A stretch of DNA of 17,144 bases. Origin: UMGS1613 sp045636225 (lineage in GTDB: Bacteria; Bacillota_I; Bacilli_A; RF39; UBA660). Under the pieces are notes generated by a model. It was not told where the DNA came from, did no database searches, and was given only the letters and a program-made list of their open reading frames with translations. Both the position numbers and the translations under genes were made by a program. Below, piece by piece: positions 15,545 to 17,144 of this stretch. The stretch's first letter is position 1, and each line of letters opens with the position of its first letter. The DNA lies in the NCBI GenBank assembly GCA_045636225.1, contig JAZTXB010000040.1:1-17144 (forward strand). The letters run 5' to 3'.

Positions 15545-15686
15545 ATTTTATGTTCATAGAAATATAAGAATCTTGTAACTCTTTATTTCTTTCATCATAT
15601 TTTTTCGTATTAATAGAACTTATTATAGTAAGACCTAATACTACTACTAAAAAAATAACCATACCTTTGCTTTTAACTAATTCCAT
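15543..15686 (-). CDS. 47-residue single-pass membrane protein, LexA-controlled; candidate SOS cell-division inhibitor
   Basis: This small gene encodes MELVKSKG, then a 17-residue hydrophobic segment MVIFLVVVLGLTIISSI, then a charged tail of 22 residues ending SYISMNIK. It has a start (ATG 15686-15684), a Shine-Dalgarno (AGAAGGTAG at 15700-15692), a near-ideal promoter and a terminator, so it is a real gene. It diverges from lexA, and a LexA-type operator fills its promoter spacer. In Bacillus this place is held by yneA, and in Staphylococcus by sosA, both SOS-induced membrane-anchored division inhibitors. This protein shares the single membrane anchor but has no LysM domain and is shorter than both. 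Function is inferred from context only. Confidence 0.8.
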   Translation of the reverse strand: MELVKSKGMVIFLVVVLGLTIISSINTKKYDERNKELQDSYISMNIK

Positions 15687-15710
15687 ATACACTACCTTCT
15701 TTCTGTATTA

Positions 15711-15739
15711 ATCATAACACGAACATTTATTCGTGTCAA
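15711..15739 (-). promoter_or_regulatory. Promoter of the small SOS ORF
   Basis: -35 TTGACA (perfect; 15739-15734), 17-bp spacer, -10 TATGAT (15716-15711). The spacer holds the LexA-type operator 15720-15733, so bound LexA would block polymerase directly. Confidence 0.8.
15720..15733. promoter_or_regulatory. LexA operator 1
   Basis: CGAACATTTATTCG differs at one position from the Gram-positive LexA (Cheo) box CGAACNNNNGTTCG. It is the centre of a longer inverted repeat, ACACGAA-6-TTCGTGT (15717-15736). It lies between the -35 and -10 of the small ORF. Confidence 0.8.
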
Positions 15740-15757
15740 TGCGTTTTTGATTAAATT

Positions 15758-15771
15758 TGAACAAATGTTTG
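15758..15771. promoter_or_regulatory. LexA operator 2
   Basis: TGAACAAATGTTTG matches CGAACNNNNGTTYG except for the first base. It overlaps the -35 (TTGACA, 15769-15774) of lexA, which fits autorepression. Confidence 0.78.
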
Positions 15772-15797
15772 ACAAATGTAAAGTGATGTGTTAAAAT
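15769..15797 (+). promoter_or_regulatory. Promoter of lexA
   Basis: -35 TTGACA (15769-15774), 17-bp spacer, -10 TAAAAT (15792-15797). The predicted start is near 15804, upstream of the AAGGAG ribosome site. Confidence 0.8.
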
Positions 15798-15822
15798 GAA
15801 TATAGTAAAAAGGAGATTTAAT

Positions 15823-16440
15823 ATGGAAAAATTAACAAAAAGACAAGAAGATGCTTTAAAGTTTATTAAGACTTATATAGTATCTCATGGTTATCCACCT
15901 ACTGTAAGAGAAATAGCTACTAATATTGGTGTTTCTTCCCCTGCTACAGTACAAGCTCACTTAGATAGTTTAGCTAATAAAGGTTATATAAAAAAAGGAA
16001 GTAATAAAAATAGAACTATAGAACTTATGGTAGATAATGAATTTATACCTAAAAATGAGGATGTTGTAGAAGTACCTCTTTTAGGTAAAATTACAGCAGG
16101 TAATCCTATAGAAGCAATCCAAAATCCAGATGAGTATTTTTCTCTTCCTGCATACTTAGTCCCTAAAGATAAAGAAGTATTTACTTTAAACGTTAGTGGT
16201 GATAGTATGATAAATGCAGGAATTCTAGATGGAGATATTGTTATTGTTGAAAGACGAAATACTGCTAGAAATGGTGAAATTGTAGTTGCTATGACAGAAG
16301 ATAATGAAGTTACTTTAAAAACTTTTTATAAAGAAAATGGTCATATTAGATTACAACCTGAAAATGATACTATGGAACCATTTATATTCGATAATGTATT
16401 TATTCTAGGTAAAGCTATTGGATTATACAGAAAAATTTAA
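15823..16440 (+). CDS. lexA: SOS repressor LexA
   Basis: This 205-residue protein has the same length as B. subtilis LexA. The N-terminal winged helix-turn-helix (PTVREIATNIGVSSPATVQAHLDSL, about 26-50) binds operators. The self-cleavage site is Ala92-Gly93 in KITAGNPIEA. The catalytic dyad is Ser128 (SGDSM) and Lys166 (VTLKTF). RecA filaments on single-stranded DNA trigger cleavage and de-repress the SOS genes. I start at ATG 15823, because AAGGAG is seven bases upstream; an in-frame ATG nine codons earlier (15796) overlaps the -10 box and precedes the expected transcript start, so it cannot be used. The stop abuts that of convergent yunB with no bases between. Confidence 0.96.
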   Translation: MEKLTKRQEDALKFIKTYIVSHGYPPTVREIATNIGVSSPATVQAHLDSLANKGYIKKGSNKNRTIELMVDNEFIPKNEDVVEVPLLGKITAGNPIEAIQNPDEYFSLPAYLVPKDKEVFTLNVSGDSMINAGILDGDIVIVERRNTARNGEIVVAMTEDNEVTLKTFYKENGHIRLQPENDTMEPFIFDNVFILGKAIGLYRKI

Positions 16441-17136
16441 TTATTGTTCAAAATAATAGTAAGGAACATCACCTTCTATTATTTTTATTATTATAGGAAT
16501 AATTGCTACTAATTCTAAATTCTTACTAACAAAAGGTAGTATTACTTTAAGATTTACTGTTACTTGCACGTTAACTTTAAATATACCATTATTAATACCA
16601 TATGATTCTACCTCTGTTGTAAGTTTACTAAATATAGAACTAACTAAATTTAATCTAACTGGTATTTTAGGAAGTAGATTATTTAAAAATATATTTTTAA
16701 ATATAATTCCACTAGGAAGTTCATATATAACTCCTTTTTTTTTACTATTTATATTTATTCCTTCTAATTTATCTATATCTCCATTTTCTAAATATTTAAA
16801 GTTTTTTTCTAATATTTCATTTGACTTCATCAATATTTTAGTTGCTTCAGCAGAATTAATATCTAGACTAATTATATTACCATTATTATCTTCTTTAACT
16901 ATAAATAAATCATCAAATGTTGTATTAGAACCAATTTCACTAATAACTGAATTATTTATAAGAAGTGATGCAATTCTTTTTACTTCTACTTCAGAATATT
17001 CTAAAAATATAGGTAGTGCTTTTTCACCAAAAATAGCTAGTATATATATCACAGAAACTATTATAAGAAAAACAACTAATAATACTATATTTATTTTTTT
17101 AAACTTTTTTCTTTTCTTTAATTTCATTCTATTCAT
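16441..17136 (-). CDS. yunB: Sporulation protein YunB
   Basis: This 231-residue protein has a basic N-terminus, one membrane anchor (about residues 15-36), and an extracytoplasmic domain resembling the sporulation protein YunB. Matching segments are VKRIASLLINNSVISEI, a DDLFIVKEDNNGNIISLDINSAEATKIL stretch, a later LPSGIIFKNIFLNNLLPKIPVRLNL segment, and VESYGINNGIFKVNVQVTVNLKVILPF, which corresponds to the family's GIN...H motif with the His replaced. B. subtilis yunB is a sigma-E gene needed for efficient sporulation. The start is uncertain: ATG at 17136 or at 17127, and only eight bases upstream are in view. It converges on lexA with directly abutting stops, and I see no strong terminator between them. 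Confidence 0.8.
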   Translation of the reverse strand: MNRMKLKKRKKFKKINIVLLVVFLIIVSVIYILAIFGEKALPIFLEYSEVEVKRIASLLINNSVISEIGSNTTFDDLFIVKEDNNGNIISLDINSAEATKILMKSNEILEKNFKYLENGDIDKLEGININSKKKGVIYELPSGIIFKNIFLNNLLPKIPVRLNLVSSIFSKLTTEVESYGINNGIFKVNVQVTVNLKVILPFVSKNLELVAIIPIIIKIIEGDVPYYYFEQ

Positions 17137-17144
17137 ATTAAATA

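Noticed and set aside
15796..15822. Upstream in-frame ATG as the lexA start
   Set aside because: It overlaps the -10 box and precedes the predicted transcript start; the downstream ATG has AAGGAG at good spacing and gives the standard 205-residue LexA.
1..17144. CRISPR arrays, insertion sequences, prophage or defence genes
   Set aside because: I see no direct-repeat arrays, transposase or integrase motifs; all long frames belong to housekeeping, sporulation or unassigned single genes.

Overview
This is an AT-rich chromosomal segment from a spore-forming, low-GC Bacillota. The gene order is that of Bacilli. It carries sporulation genes (start of spoIIGA, a SpoVB-type flippase, yunB), a 205-residue Gram-positive LexA, a T-box leader and a 6S-type RNA. 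The core order spoVB / comN / secDF / relA / dtd / hisS / aspS is the B. subtilis order, but recJ and apt are missing between secDF and relA. I see no IS elements, phage genes, CRISPR arrays, tRNAs or rRNAs. A more exact lineage (an uncultured gut-type Bacilli is plausible) cannot be fixed from this window.

Layout from left to right. Positions 1-1045 (minus strand): the 5' end of spoIIGA, a DEDDh exonuclease, and directly upstream of it a structured RNA with its own strong promoter, best read as 6S RNA. Positions 1046-2890 (minus): an SPFH protein with two zinc ribbons and a DUF1003 membrane protein, each with its own promoter. Positions 2892-6750 (minus): aspS, of the short archaeal type, behind a T-box leader whose specifier triplet reads GAC (Asp); then a stand-alone E2/CAT-fold protein whose catalytic His position holds Glu; then hisS with its own promoter. 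Positions 6746-10453 (minus): relA-dtd-AI-2E family transporter as one operon. Positions 10489-13151 (minus): comN-secDF with overlapping frames. Positions 13197-15544: an unrecognised beta-rich 307-residue protein diverging from a SpoVB-like flippase. Positions 15519-17136: a 47-residue single-pass membrane protein diverging from lexA, both under LexA-box promoters, then yunB convergent with lexA.

The genes cover translation quality and supply (AspRS, HisRS, Dtd), the stringent response (RelA), protein export (SecDF), global transcription control (6S RNA, LexA) and sporulation. The most interesting part is the lexA intergenic region. One LexA-type operator lies exactly inside the 17-bp spacer of the divergent promoter and a second abuts the lexA promoter. 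The divergent gene encodes a tiny membrane protein in the place where Bacillus has the SOS division inhibitor yneA, but it has no LysM domain. A second general feature is that most intrinsic terminators here contain the stop codon of the gene they end.
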